Below are positions 36,577-45,744 of a DNA stretch of 55,246 bases, in pieces (positions within the stretch are counted from its first letter, which is position 1; each line of letters opens with the position of its first letter). The notes under the pieces were generated by a model. That model saw only the letters and a list, made by a program, of their open reading frames with translations. It was not told where the DNA came from and made no database searches. Source of the DNA: Bacteroidota bacterium (GTDB taxonomy: Bacteria > Bacteroidota > Ignavibacteria > Kapaibacteriales > UBA2268). The stretch covers positions 1 through 55,246 of the forward strand of contig JAJXYC010000002.1 in assembly GCA_021780815.1 (NCBI GenBank), in the 5' to 3' direction. The position numbers were made by a program, and so were the translations under genes.

Positions 36577-37974
36577 CTATACAGGCAATAACCCGCTATT
36601 AATGGGCAACATCTGAAAAATATAAGATAGTGCATCAACTTGGTCGTCATTTTTCCCTTTTGGAAACTGCAGTAGTTCATTTTCAAACTCTTCTAAATAA
36701 ATAGCACCTTTTCGAAAATATACTTTGCCATTTTCAATCAATGAAGCAATAGGCAAAGCTCGAGAAATTTTATCTTTGTCTGGTTTTAATGATTTAATTG
36801 GTAATCCTTCTTTTATAGCACTTTGAATCAGCGATTGTTGATATTGAACATTTTCAATGCCAATTATAACAGGTCTATATTTCGCATAAATTGAATTTAA
36901 TAAGTTTATATGTTCATTAGTTTCAAAGCGTTCTCGAATAACATCTATAACCAAAATTTCGCCTGTTTGTGTTTTCCCAAAAACAAGAGCAACAGTATAA
37001 TCTGCTGTTTCTTTTGTTGAAATTGCCAAATCCATCGTAGCCATAATTGAAACTTGATTTTTTAAAATTTGTTTCTTCCCGGTTGGAGATATTGAAAGTT
37101 CAAAATAATTTTCAAAAGATTGAAAATAACAAAAGTGGGACCTTTTAAATATACTATGACCAGCAGGCACAGGCTCTTGCTGATACAAAGCGGAAAACCA
37201 ATAAGAACCAATTGCTTTTTTAATATTTGTAAGTTTATTAATATCAAAGCGATTTTTCCACAAAGGTTCCCCTACTTTTCTATTTAAAGCATCATTAGAT
37301 TTAGCAATAGCAGGCAAAGACAGATTTTTCCAAGATAACGAAGAAGTAATTTTTGATTGGTTAAGTAACCGCCCGGTAATATCATCTTCATGCCATCTTG
37401 TCATAACAATAATACAAGAACCATCTGGCTCAAGTCTTGTTAAAGCTGTTGAATTAAACCAATCCCAAACTTTATTGCGATAAGTTATTGAATTTGCTTC
37501 GGTATCGTTTTTAATAGGGTCATCAATTATCAACAAATCTGCTCCTTTGCCCGTTAAAGAACCACCAACACCTACTGCAACTAAACCACCACCATAATTT
37601 GCAATTTCAAACTCATTTGCTTTTCGTTTATTCGGGTTTAAATTTAAATTAAATCTGTCCCCAAAATTAATAAACATCTCTCTTATTTTTCGACTCCAAC
37701 TTTCTGCTAATGACGCTTGATAAGAAACAAGAATAATCTTTTTTTCGGGATAAACAGATAAATACCAAAAAGGGATATACTTTGAAATGAACTCACTTTT
37801 ACCATGTCTTGGTGGCATATTAACAATTAAATTTTTTGTTTCACCTTCTAAAATATCAAAAAAATTGTTTTCAATTAACCTTAAATGCGGCTGAAATTCC
37901 CATTTCCCTTGCGATGCGTAATAATCTAAAATCGATGGTGTGATTTTAGGCAAATATTTTATAATTTTGTCCAT
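36577..37974 (-). CDS. Phage terminase large subunit (solitary)
   Basis: This 465-residue protein has the two parts of a DNA-packaging motor. The ATPase has Walker A 'PPRHGKSEF' (about 54-62), Walker B 'LLIIDDP' (about 146) and a coupling motif 'IVMTRWHEDD'. The C-terminal RNase H-like nuclease has Asp in 'MATMDLAIST', 'VIGIENV' and 'GKNDDQVDALSYI'. All acidic residues look intact. No portal, capsid, small terminase or tail gene lies on either side, so it is a prophage remnant or a domesticated gene. Base composition is similar to its neighbours. Confidence 0.88.
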   Translation of the reverse strand: MDKIIKYLPKITPSILDYYASQGKWEFQPHLRLIENNFFDILEGETKNLIVNMPPRHGKSEFISKYIPFWYLSVYPEKKIILVSYQASLAESWSRKIREMFINFGDRFNLNLNPNKRKANEFEIANYGGGLVAVGVGGSLTGKGADLLIIDDPIKNDTEANSITYRNKVWDWFNSTALTRLEPDGSCIIVMTRWHEDDITGRLLNQSKITSSLSWKNLSLPAIAKSNDALNRKVGEPLWKNRFDINKLTNIKKAIGSYWFSALYQQEPVPAGHSIFKRSHFCYFQSFENYFELSISPTGKKQILKNQVSIMATMDLAISTKETADYTVALVFGKTQTGEILVIDVIRERFETNEHINLLNSIYAKYRPVIIGIENVQYQQSLIQSAIKEGLPIKSLKPDKDKISRALPIASLIENGKVYFRKGAIYLEEFENELLQFPKGKNDDQVDALSYIFQMLPINSGLLPV

Positions 37975-38057
37975 TTTTTAAAATTGAAATTAAACATTTT
38001 CTTCTTTATCAAAAATAACTAAAATATTATTCATTTTTAATTTATACTATAAGCAAA

Positions 38058-38648
38058 ATGAAGTATCAAGACAAAATAGAAAATTCAATACAATTGAGCA
38101 TAACAACAAAGCAATTACTTTTAACAAAAGAAATGTTTGACAACATTGAGAAAATTGGAATAGAACTTGCCAAAGTAATAAAAAATGGCGGTAAAATAAT
38201 GTTTTGCGGAAATGGCGGTAGTGCAGCCGATAGCCAACACCTCGCCGCCGAATTAGTTGTTCGCTTGCGTAGTTCATTTAACCGCCCGGCAATTCCTGCA
38301 ATTGCTTTGACTGTTGATACATCGGTTATTACTGCTTGTGGTAATGATTTTGGCTATGACGATATTTTTAGCAGACAAGTCGAAGCAATTGGCAATGCAG
38401 GTGATGCTCTTATTGCGATTTCTACAAGCGGTAATTCAAAAAATATTATACAATCTATAAATATAGCTAAACGAAAAGACATTGCCATTGTAGGCTTTCT
38501 TGGCGGAAATGGAGGACAAATGTTGGATATGTGTAATTATTATTTTTTATCACCAAGCAGTAATACAGCAAGAATTCAAGAAACACATATAATGGTTGGA
38601 CACATCTTATGCGAAATTATAGAAGAAGAATTATTTAGTTTATACTAA
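38058..38648 (+). CDS. gmhA: Sedoheptulose-7-phosphate isomerase
   Basis: GmhA makes D-glycero-D-manno-heptose 7-phosphate, the first step of the heptose pathway for LPS core or S-layer glycans. The 196-residue SIS-domain protein has 'MFCGNGGSAADSQHLAAELV' (about 51-70), 'LTVDTSVITACGNDFGYDDIF', 'AISTSGNSKN' and the C-terminal 'QETHIMVGHILCEIIE' with the active-site His. No other heptose genes are next to it. Confidence 0.93.
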   Translation: MKYQDKIENSIQLSITTKQLLLTKEMFDNIEKIGIELAKVIKNGGKIMFCGNGGSAADSQHLAAELVVRLRSSFNRPAIPAIALTVDTSVITACGNDFGYDDIFSRQVEAIGNAGDALIAISTSGNSKNIIQSINIAKRKDIAIVGFLGGNGGQMLDMCNYYFLSPSSNTARIQETHIMVGHILCEIIEEELFSLY

Positions 38649-38731
38649 ATAATATATTTTGATAATAAAAAAAATAAATATTTTTTTTTAAAAAAATATT
38701 ATAAAAAGAATATTTAATCTTATAAATATAT

Positions 38732-38739
38732 TAATTTTG
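38732..38739 (+). promoter_or_regulatory. Possible -7 element upstream of first HmuY gene (TAATTTTG)
   Basis: TAATTTTG lies 73 nt before the ATG at 38813. The 164-bp gap after gmhA suggests a new transcript starts here. No convincing -33 box is seen. Confidence 0.3.
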
Positions 38740-38812
38740 AAAAATATAAAGCTAATAATAACATAAAAATGTTTTTTCAGTTATCTTATCATATAAAGGA
38801 TTTATAAAAGAT

Positions 38813-40099
38813 ATGAAGAGATTTTTCACTATCATTTTATTGTCAGTTTTTTCAATAACAATACTGACAGCACAAACAAAAACGGTTAATCTTTCATTAG
38901 GGAAAGGTTATGCAAATTTAGCATGGTATGATTTAATTCAAGATTCAACGACAACGGCACCATTAAATGCTTGGGATTTAGCAATAATGACAATTGGTCA
39001 AAATGCCGCTATTAGAATTAACTCAGGTTTTGGTTGTCATCTTTGGGAAGTCGTAAGCAAAACATCTGATGATTTCGGCAATCCTATAGACACAACAGGT
39101 CTAACAACAGATACTACTAAATTTATTGAATGGATAGATTCCGACCAAAAATGGCAAGTCGGTGCCTTCAATATGGGTAAAGACGGTTACGAAGACAATG
39201 GTGATTTTGGGTGGGGCGATTACAATATGTCCACTCATGCAATTCACGGTAGCAAACTTTTCATCCTTCTCGATGTTGCTGGTAAATACCATCAAATCAG
39301 AATTGAAGATTTATTAGGCGGTGTATATTATTTTGCTTATTCTGATATAGATGGTAGCAATCAAAAAGAAGAAGAATTCAATAAACAACCATACAATACA
39401 AAAACTTTTGCTTATTATTCAATTGCTACAAATCCTGACCAAAAACTTGACCTTGAACCAGGCATGTGGAGTTTAGTATTTGGCAAGTATATTGCAATGA
39501 TTGATAATGGTAATGGCAATGTTGTTCCTTACACTGTTACCGGAGTTAGAACAAATTACGGCTGGACTTCTGTCAAAGTATCCGGTCAAGACCCTGCAAC
39601 AGTAAATCCTCCTAGTATTTCTCAATTTTCAGATATTATCTCTACTATTGGATATACTTGGAAAAAATTAGACCAAAACTATCAATATCAAATTCCTAAC
39701 GATATTTGCTATTTCATTCAATCCCCTGATGGACTTGCTTGGAAAATTGTCTTTAAATCATTTGAAGGCAGCTCAACAGGAAATCTTTCATTTGAACAAA
39801 CTCCTGTTCAAATTAATTCTGTGAAAGACAATTCAGATAATACATTAGGTTCTTTTGGAATAACTCCAAACATTATTGAATCTGGAAATCCAATTCAATT
39901 TAGCTATTCAGTTACAAATGCAAATGGCAATGGCAATATTGCTGTATATAATTTGAATAGTCAAAAAGTTTTTGAAATGAATTTACCATCTGCTAACTTT
40001 AATGCAATGGAAATTAATCCTGTACTTCCAGCAGGCATGTATTTTGTTGTATTTTCTATAAATGGTTATCAAGAAATGCAAAAATTAATTGTTAAATAA
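38813..40099 (+). CDS. HmuY-family secreted protein with T9SS sorting domain
   Basis: This 428-residue exported protein has a signal peptide (about 1-20, cleaved after 'ILTAQ') and a HmuY-like body: 'WYDLIQDSTTT', 'NAWDLAIMTIG' and a second 'YYFAYSDIDGSN' repeat strand. The C-terminal 80 residues form a type IX sorting domain ('SFGITPNIIESGNPIQF', 'NGNIAVYNLNSQKV', 'PAGMYFVVFSINGYQ'). HmuY proteins take haem from host or environment and pass it to a TonB receptor; that receptor is encoded two genes downstream. Haem binding is inferred from family only. Confidence 0.8.
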   Translation: MKRFFTIILLSVFSITILTAQTKTVNLSLGKGYANLAWYDLIQDSTTTAPLNAWDLAIMTIGQNAAIRINSGFGCHLWEVVSKTSDDFGNPIDTTGLTTDTTKFIEWIDSDQKWQVGAFNMGKDGYEDNGDFGWGDYNMSTHAIHGSKLFILLDVAGKYHQIRIEDLLGGVYYFAYSDIDGSNQKEEEFNKQPYNTKTFAYYSIATNPDQKLDLEPGMWSLVFGKYIAMIDNGNGNVVPYTVTGVRTNYGWTSVKVSGQDPATVNPPSISQFSDIISTIGYTWKKLDQNYQYQIPNDICYFIQSPDGLAWKIVFKSFEGSSTGNLSFEQTPVQINSVKDNSDNTLGSFGITPNIIESGNPIQFSYSVTNANGNGNIAVYNLNSQKVFEMNLPSANFNAMEINPVLPAGMYFVVFSINGYQEMQKLIVK

Positions 40100-40121
40100 A
40101 TTCTCAAATAATCTCCTGGAA

Positions 40122-40772
40122 ATGAAGAAAAAGTATCTTGAAGACATTGAATTAATCAGTGAAAAATTAAAATCTCTCCCAAGAATTTGGGATGGGAAAA
40201 CCGCAATTTTAGAAATGAAGGAAGAAAACTTCAACTGGAAACAAATGGAATGGTGGGGATTTTACTTTGAACTACTGGTTAAAAAATCTTTAAATAACAA
40301 TTTCCAATTTCCAGGAGATAAATTTGATAAAGTAAAATTTGATATGAAAAGATCGATAAATTGGGATTTGAAGTCACATGGAATTAAAACATTATCACAT
40401 TCAATAATTTTAAATGACGAAGAAGCAGTGCGTAAATCTATAGAATTAAACAAATATCATGGGCTTTTAATTGCAATATGCGATATCGAATACAATGACA
40501 AAGATAGAAGCTTCCAAAAATGGCATACCGAGCTAAAAGGAGGAAAATCTTTATATGAACAAAAAAGAGAAGAAAGAACAACGTTTTCCCGATACAGAAA
40601 AACAAAAGCTGAACTTCTTGAATTAGTGATGATAGTCCTTAACCAAAAAAATTTAAGCAAGTTAGATGTTTTTCAACAAGGACGAAATGCAAACGGTAAA
40701 CCAAGACGTCCTAAGCTAATGTTAAATTTAGAGGTCTCGGACAAATTCGAGTTTTATAATTTAAAATATTAA
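40122..40772 (+). CDS. Probable type II restriction endonuclease
   Basis: This 216-residue protein sits 1 bp before a DNA methyltransferase gene, the standard layout for a type II restriction-modification pair. A PD-(D/E)XK-like core can be traced: Glu in 'WWGFYFELLVKK' (helix), Asp in 'KFDMKRSINW' and the 'WDLKSHG' strand with the D-X-K residues (about residues 45-90). A basic C-terminal stretch ('QGRNANGKPRRPKLM') could contact DNA. The recognition sequence cannot be read from it. The ATG at 40122 is preferred over a TTG at 40089, which lies inside the HmuY gene. Confidence 0.7.
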   Translation: MKKKYLEDIELISEKLKSLPRIWDGKTAILEMKEENFNWKQMEWWGFYFELLVKKSLNNNFQFPGDKFDKVKFDMKRSINWDLKSHGIKTLSHSIILNDEEAVRKSIELNKYHGLLIAICDIEYNDKDRSFQKWHTELKGGKSLYEQKREERTTFSRYRKTKAELLELVMIVLNQKNLSKLDVFQQGRNANGKPRRPKLMLNLEVSDKFEFYNLKY

Positions 40773-40773
40773 A

Positions 40774-41781
40774 ATGTTTTATAATATTGATTGTATAACA
40801 GGCGCACAAAAATACTTAGAAGATGGGTCGGTGGATTTAATAATTACAGACCCACCTTACGGCATTGATGGCGACAAGTTACACCGGCATTATAATAGAA
40901 ATGAAAGCAATGTTCTCGATGGCTATGTTGAAGTTCCTTTGAACGAATATGAAGAATTTTCTCTTAAATGGATTAAAGAAGCAGAAAGAGTTTTAAGACC
41001 TGGTGGAAGTATTTATATTGTTTCTGGATATACAAATTTAATTCATATTTTAAATGCATTAAAAGCAACAAATTTAAAAGAAATTAATCATATAATTTGG
41101 AAATACAATTTTGGTGTATACACAAAAAATAAATATATTTCTTCTCATTATCATATACTTTATTATGTAAAACCTGGTAAAAAACCTACTTTTAATACTT
41201 TTGCACGTTATGGTGACTCTGAAAAAAATGAAAATAATGGGTCATTAAATTACCAAGATAGAGAAGACGTCTGGGTTATCAATCGTGAATATAAACCCAA
41301 TAAAACAAAGAACAAAAATGAATTACCTTGGGAATTATTGATTAAAATGATTCAGTATTCGAGCAATCCTGGTGATTTAGTATGCGATTTCTTTTTAGGG
41401 AGTCTTTCTACTGCAAAAGTTGCGATTGGGCTAAATCGTAAAGCAACTGGTTTTGAAATTAGTAAAATAGCTTTTGATTATCAAATAAAAGAAATGGAAA
41501 AAATTCAAGATGGATTTTTAATACCAAGTTTAAGAAAACCATCAAAAACTAAATTCATAAATTCCGGAAAACCATTAACTGAATCTGAAAAGGCATCTTT
41601 TCAAACTGAGTTTCTTGAATTAATTTCGAAAGGTAAAACAAAAAAACAATCTATTGAAATTCTTTCTGAAAAATATTTAAGAGGTTATTGGTCTATTTTA
41701 AAAATAATTGACGGGACGACAAATAAAAGCAGTCTCAAAAATCAAATAAATAAATACTCAAATGAAACTTTATTCATATAG
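40774..41781 (+). CDS. DNA methyltransferase, beta-class N6-adenine/N4-cytosine
   Basis: The catalytic motif IV 'ITDPPYGIDG' (about 24-33) comes first and the SAM-binding motif I 'VCDFFLGSLSTAKVA' (about 205-219) comes later. That order marks the beta class. DPPY fits adenine N6 methylation, though N4-cytosine is not excluded. At 335 residues it is of typical size; the C-terminal 80 residues after the fold are extra and may recognise the target. It pairs with the endonuclease upstream and its last 20 bp contain the start of the TonB receptor gene. Confidence 0.88.
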   Translation: MFYNIDCITGAQKYLEDGSVDLIITDPPYGIDGDKLHRHYNRNESNVLDGYVEVPLNEYEEFSLKWIKEAERVLRPGGSIYIVSGYTNLIHILNALKATNLKEINHIIWKYNFGVYTKNKYISSHYHILYYVKPGKKPTFNTFARYGDSEKNENNGSLNYQDREDVWVINREYKPNKTKNKNELPWELLIKMIQYSSNPGDLVCDFFLGSLSTAKVAIGLNRKATGFEISKIAFDYQIKEMEKIQDGFLIPSLRKPSKTKFINSGKPLTESEKASFQTEFLELISKGKTKKQSIEILSEKYLRGYWSILKIIDGTTNKSSLKNQINKYSNETLFI

Positions 41782-44032
41782 AACATCAGGGAAAATAGTA
41801 ATTAATTCATTTTTATTAATGTTCATAACTTTTAGCGCATTATTATCAAGCGATTACACACTCACTGTTCTTGATAAATCCAATAGCAAGCCTTTAATGG
41901 GTGCAACAGCCCATTTTATTTCATTATCAGGGAAAACAAGATCTAAAATTGTTGTACACAAAACAAATAAAAAAGGATTAGTTAGTATTCCTTTTGAAGG
42001 AAAAGTTGGCATTTCTGTTCGTTATGTAGGGTACAAAGGATTTGCCGATACATTAGAAATCACAAAAAATCTTGTTGTAAGTTTAGAGCCAACTTCAATT
42101 ATGCTACAAGAAATTGTAACAACTGGTCAATTCAGCCCACAGTCAGTTCAAAATTCAATTTATCCCGTAGAAGTGATTTCAGAAGATAGAATTGCCTCAC
42201 AAGCCGCTTCCAATTTGCGTGATTTATTGCAGACTCAACTTAATATGAGAATTTCACAAGATAATATTCTCGGTAGTTCAATATCTATCAATGGACTTTC
42301 TGGACAAAATGTCAAAATTATGGTTGATGGAGTGCCTATAATTGGTCGTATGAACGGTAATATAGATATTTCACAAATCAATATGAATAATATTCAAAAA
42401 GTGGAAATAATTGAAGGACCTATGTCAACTATTTATGGAACTGATGCATTAGGTGGAGTAATTAATTTGATTACAAAAGATGCTGACAAGTGCAAAAGAT
42501 TAGAATTTACTGGTGATGCTTATTACGAAAGTGTCGGAATTGCAAATTTTGATGGTTCTTTAAAATTTAATTTATTAGGAAATAACAATATTGTTCTTTC
42601 AGGCTCTCGCAATTTTTTTGGCGGCTATTCAGTTGTAGATACTTCTAGAAATAAAGAATGGAAACCTAAAATTCAATATACCGCCGATTTGAAATATGGT
42701 ACAAAATTAGGGGATTTCAATTTCAATTACTCTGCAAGATATTTTGATGAATATATTTTAAATCGTGGAGTACCCAGACCACCATATTATGAAGATGCTT
42801 TTGATGATGAATATAAAACTTATCGTTTGTCTAACTCTGCTTTTTTAAATGGATATTTATCTGAATACAACTATTTAAATTTAATGGCAGACTATTCTTT
42901 TTATCGTAGAGAAAAAAATACTTATTTTAAAGATTTAACAACATTGCATCAAGTTATAACAAGTAATCCCGATGACCAAGACACAACGAAATTTTACTCT
43001 TGGTTATTTAGAGGTAGTTATAGTTGGGATAATCCTTATAATCTTTTTAGTTTATTAACAGGAACGGAAATTAATTATGAAACAGCATTTGGCAAAAGAA
43101 TTGAAAATGATTCAAAAACTCAAGGCGATTATGCCGCTTATGCAAGTTTTAATTATCGTCCTTTTGAAGAACTCCAGATTCAACCTTCTCTGCGTTTAAT
43201 TTATAATACACAATACCAAGCGCCTATTGTCCCTGCAATTAATTTTAAATACCAGCCTTGGAATAATTTAAATTTCCGTGCTTCTTATGCAAAAGGATTT
43301 AGGGCACCTTCATTAGAAGAACTTTATTACATTTTCGTTGATGTTAACCATAATATTTATGGGAACCCTGATTTGAAAGCTGAAACATCAAATTCTTATA
43401 ACGCTTCGGTAGATTATCGTATGCAAATTGACAATTCTGTTTTGAATTTAACTTTAAACGGTTTTTATAATAATGTTACTAACCTTGTAACTTTTGCTTT
43501 AGTTTCGGGTGATAAATATTCTTATATTAATGTTGGTAAGTATAAAACTCAAGGAGTAGAACTTTCTGGTAACTTTATCTCAGAAAATTTAAATGCTCAA
43601 CTTGGCTATTCGTATATTGGTCGTTACAACGAATATAGTGAAACTTCTAATACCCCTCAATATACTTATTCACCAGAAATACAAGCAAACATATTATATA
43701 AAATGCCTTTTTTACCTGAATTACAATTAAATACGTTTTATAAATATACAGGCAAATTACCTGGTTATGGTATTGGTGAAGATAATTCAATTATTCAATA
43801 TATTGTATCTGATTATCAAATGCTTGATTTATCTTTGGGTCTGAATTTATACAACAATGCGATTAATTTCCAATTGGGAGTTAAAAATTTATTTGACGTT
43901 AAGCAAATTGAACAAAGTGTTCCAACAGTTGGCGGCGCCCATTCAAGTGGTTCTACTGAAATGCCTGTAGCTTGGGGTCGTACACTTTTCACTTCACTTC
44001 AATTTAATTTAGATAAATTATTGAATTATTAA
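41762..44032 (+). CDS. TonB-dependent outer-membrane receptor
   Basis: This 756-residue outer-membrane receptor has an N-terminal signal region (about 1-30) and a short carboxypeptidase-regulatory-like domain (about 32-110). A TonB box region and plug follow ('QEIVTTGQFSPQSVQNSIYP', 'INGLSGQNVKIMVDGVPIIG', 'MSTIYGTDALGGVINLIT'), then a 22-strand barrel ending 'QFNLDKLLNY'. It carries the 'RAPSLEELYYIF' and 'GNPDLKAETSNSYN' motifs of FecA/BtuB-like receptors. Neighbouring HmuY proteins suggest haem as substrate (HmuR role), but cobalamin or siderophore receptors look alike. Confidence 0.92.
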   Translation: MKLYSYRTSGKIVINSFLLMFITFSALLSSDYTLTVLDKSNSKPLMGATAHFISLSGKTRSKIVVHKTNKKGLVSIPFEGKVGISVRYVGYKGFADTLEITKNLVVSLEPTSIMLQEIVTTGQFSPQSVQNSIYPVEVISEDRIASQAASNLRDLLQTQLNMRISQDNILGSSISINGLSGQNVKIMVDGVPIIGRMNGNIDISQINMNNIQKVEIIEGPMSTIYGTDALGGVINLITKDADKCKRLEFTGDAYYESVGIANFDGSLKFNLLGNNNIVLSGSRNFFGGYSVVDTSRNKEWKPKIQYTADLKYGTKLGDFNFNYSARYFDEYILNRGVPRPPYYEDAFDDEYKTYRLSNSAFLNGYLSEYNYLNLMADYSFYRREKNTYFKDLTTLHQVITSNPDDQDTTKFYSWLFRGSYSWDNPYNLFSLLTGTEINYETAFGKRIENDSKTQGDYAAYASFNYRPFEELQIQPSLRLIYNTQYQAPIVPAINFKYQPWNNLNFRASYAKGFRAPSLEELYYIFVDVNHNIYGNPDLKAETSNSYNASVDYRMQIDNSVLNLTLNGFYNNVTNLVTFALVSGDKYSYINVGKYKTQGVELSGNFISENLNAQLGYSYIGRYNEYSETSNTPQYTYSPEIQANILYKMPFLPELQLNTFYKYTGKLPGYGIGEDNSIIQYIVSDYQMLDLSLGLNLYNNAINFQLGVKNLFDVKQIEQSVPTVGGAHSSGSTEMPVAWGRTLFTSLQFNLDKLLNY

Positions 44033-44055
44033 TTTTTAAAACTTACAAAGCAAAT

Positions 44056-45078
44056 ATGAAATTTAAATCTTACATATCAATATCATTGTTAGTATTTTTA
44101 GTAATTGGTTGTATCCCAAACGAAACACCAGTGAAACCTCACGAAAAAGGCAATGTAACAACAGGTTACGTAGAGATGGGAAATTTGTATGTTAATCAAA
44201 TTTACTTTAGTTTAGAAAAAGATACAGTTGTTTCAACAAATAAAATTACTTCTTGGGATTTAGCCTTTTGTTCCTATCCTGATAGTTTTGCTATACTTCT
44301 TAATGGTGGCTGTTTTGAAAGTGTATATAATACAAAAAAGGTAAATTTTAACGGTGTAACTCCGCAAGATACTGTAGGAATTGACCCAACTCAATGGCAA
44401 TACGATAATCCTTTTGGTAAACTTGATTCTACCGCTATCGGAACTTGGTGGGAAAGTAAAACATATAATCAAACTATCTCTAAATCAGAAGTTTATATTT
44501 TGAATAGAGGTGTTACGGAACGAACAAGTCCTCGTGGATTTTATAAAATTCAAATTGAAGGATTTGAAAATAATCAGTACTATATTAAAGTTGCAAAATT
44601 AGATGGCAGCAATTCTTATGAATTCCAAATTCCTAAAGACCCAACTCGTAATTTTGTTGCTTTTTCTTGCGATAAAACTGGAAGTTTACCACCAGTAGAG
44701 CCACCATCTAATCAATGGGATTTATGTTTTGTTAAATATACAGAATTGCTTTATACTGATAACGGTGTCCCTACTTGGTATAGTGTTACAGGTCCATTAA
44801 TTAATCCTATATCCGTAAGTGTTGCTATTGCTGATTCAACGAAACCTTTTGAGCAAATTACTTATGATGACTTGAAAAATTATACTTTTTCAAACAATAT
44901 TAACGCTATTGGTTACGATTGGAAAACTTTTAATTTAAGTCGTGGATTTTATGTTATTAATACTGCAAAAGTCTATTTCATTCAAACACAATATGGTTAT
45001 TACAAATTACACTTTGTAGATTTTTATAATGCAACAGGCGAAAAAGGTTATCCAAAATTTGAATATCAAAAATTATAA
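44056..45078 (+). CDS. HmuY-family lipoprotein
   Basis: This 340-residue protein has a lipobox (VIGC, Cys about 19), so it is anchored in a membrane rather than exported by T9SS like the first HmuY protein. The body repeats HmuY features: 'WDLAFCSYPDSFAILLNGG' (about 68), 'YYIKVAKLDGSNSYEF', 'WDLCFVKYTELLY' (about 222) and a final 'YYKLHFVDFYN'. It lies 23 bp after the receptor gene and is probably the haem-delivery partner of that receptor. Confidence 0.82.
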   Translation: MKFKSYISISLLVFLVIGCIPNETPVKPHEKGNVTTGYVEMGNLYVNQIYFSLEKDTVVSTNKITSWDLAFCSYPDSFAILLNGGCFESVYNTKKVNFNGVTPQDTVGIDPTQWQYDNPFGKLDSTAIGTWWESKTYNQTISKSEVYILNRGVTERTSPRGFYKIQIEGFENNQYYIKVAKLDGSNSYEFQIPKDPTRNFVAFSCDKTGSLPPVEPPSNQWDLCFVKYTELLYTDNGVPTWYSVTGPLINPISVSVAIADSTKPFEQITYDDLKNYTFSNNINAIGYDWKTFNLSRGFYVINTAKVYFIQTQYGYYKLHFVDFYNATGEKGYPKFEYQKL

Positions 45079-45167
45079 AAAAATCAAAAAAAATTTGGTG
45101 GTTTCAAAAATATTCCGTAATTTTGAATTCTGAAATTTATGCACTTTGAAAATTTAAAATAAAACAA

Positions 45168-45240
45168 GCCACTTTAGCTCAGCTGGTAGAGCAGCTGATT
45201 TGTAATCAGCCGGTCGGCGGTTCAAGTCCGTCAAGTGGCT
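45168..45240 (+). tRNA. tRNA-Thr (anticodon TGT)
   Basis: The acceptor stem GCCACTT/AAGTGGC with discriminator T, the D-arm AGCTCAGCTGGTAGAGC, the anticodon stem GCTGA/TCAGC with loop TTTGTAA (anticodon TGT, reads ACA), and the T-arm with TTCAAGT all fold. No CCA is encoded. A strong terminator follows 13 bp downstream. Confidence 0.97.
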
Positions 45241-45253
45241 CACTATAAAAATC

Positions 45254-45287
45254 AAAGGGTTAGACGATTTGTCTAACCCTTTTTTTA
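45254..45287 (+). terminator. Rho-independent terminator after tRNA-Thr
   Basis: GGGTTAGAC-GATTT-GTCTAACCC is a perfect 9-bp stem extended by A/T pairs and followed by seven T. It ends the tRNA transcript. Confidence 0.95.
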
Positions 45288-45387
45288 TTGTTTGGATACG
45301 ATTTTATGAAGAAAATTTAGAATTTTATAAGTGTTTTAAATATAGACAAGTTGTTTATTTTTAGTGTTTTACAAAATAATATGGAGT

Positions 45388-45540
45388 ATGACTTCAAGTC
45401 ATTGGGCGAATATAAGCACTTTCCCGAGAGGCATTTATTTTGCAAAAATTGGAAATAAGAAGGCAATGAAATTTTTAAAATTACAGGATATAAAAGTAAC
45501 CTTCGAAAGGTTTTTATTCACAGATGGGAGTCATCTTTGA
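45388..45540 (+). pseudogene. Remnant of a T9SS C-terminal sorting domain
   Basis: A 50-codon frame reads MTSSHWANISTFPRGIYFAK and then 'IGNKKAMKFLKLQ'. This is the last two strands of a type IX sorting domain ('lP.GiYf.kig...kf.K'). No signal peptide or N-terminal body precedes it, and 12 extra residues follow the usual end. It looks like the tail of a lost secreted protein. The rest of the 45241-45744 interval holds only two hairpins and a short dispersed repeat. Confidence 0.6.
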
Positions 45541-45558
45541 GGTGGCGCCCATTTTTTT
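45524..45558 (+). terminator. Terminator-like hairpin
   Basis: TGGGaGTCA (45525-45533) pairs with TGGCgCCCA (45543-45551) with one mismatch and one wobble, followed by seven T. It overlaps the end of the sorting-domain remnant. Confidence 0.6.
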
Positions 45559-45559
45559 A

Positions 45560-45584
45560 GATTCTTCTCCTTGTTCAGAATGTC
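45560..45584. repeat. Short dispersed repeat related to 38-62
   Basis: GATTCTTCTCCTTGTTCAGA and the next five bases match the reverse complement of 38-62 at 20 of 25 positions. It appears to be a decayed edge of the same repeat family that bounds the 87-bp array. Confidence 0.5.
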
Positions 45585-45744
45585 AAAAAGGGAAAAGGAA
45601 TAGTAAGAGAAATCAGAGATTTAAGATGATAATATTTTTTTACAAGGAAAAAATTTATTAATTTCTTTTTTTTTGTTAATTTACATATTTAATTATTTTT
45701 TAATATAAATTTTAATATAAATTTTTAATAATCACTAAAATTAG

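Noticed and set aside
45168-45744. tRNA-Thr as a phage or island attachment site
   Set aside because: I saw no second copy of the tRNA 3' end and no integrase in the window.
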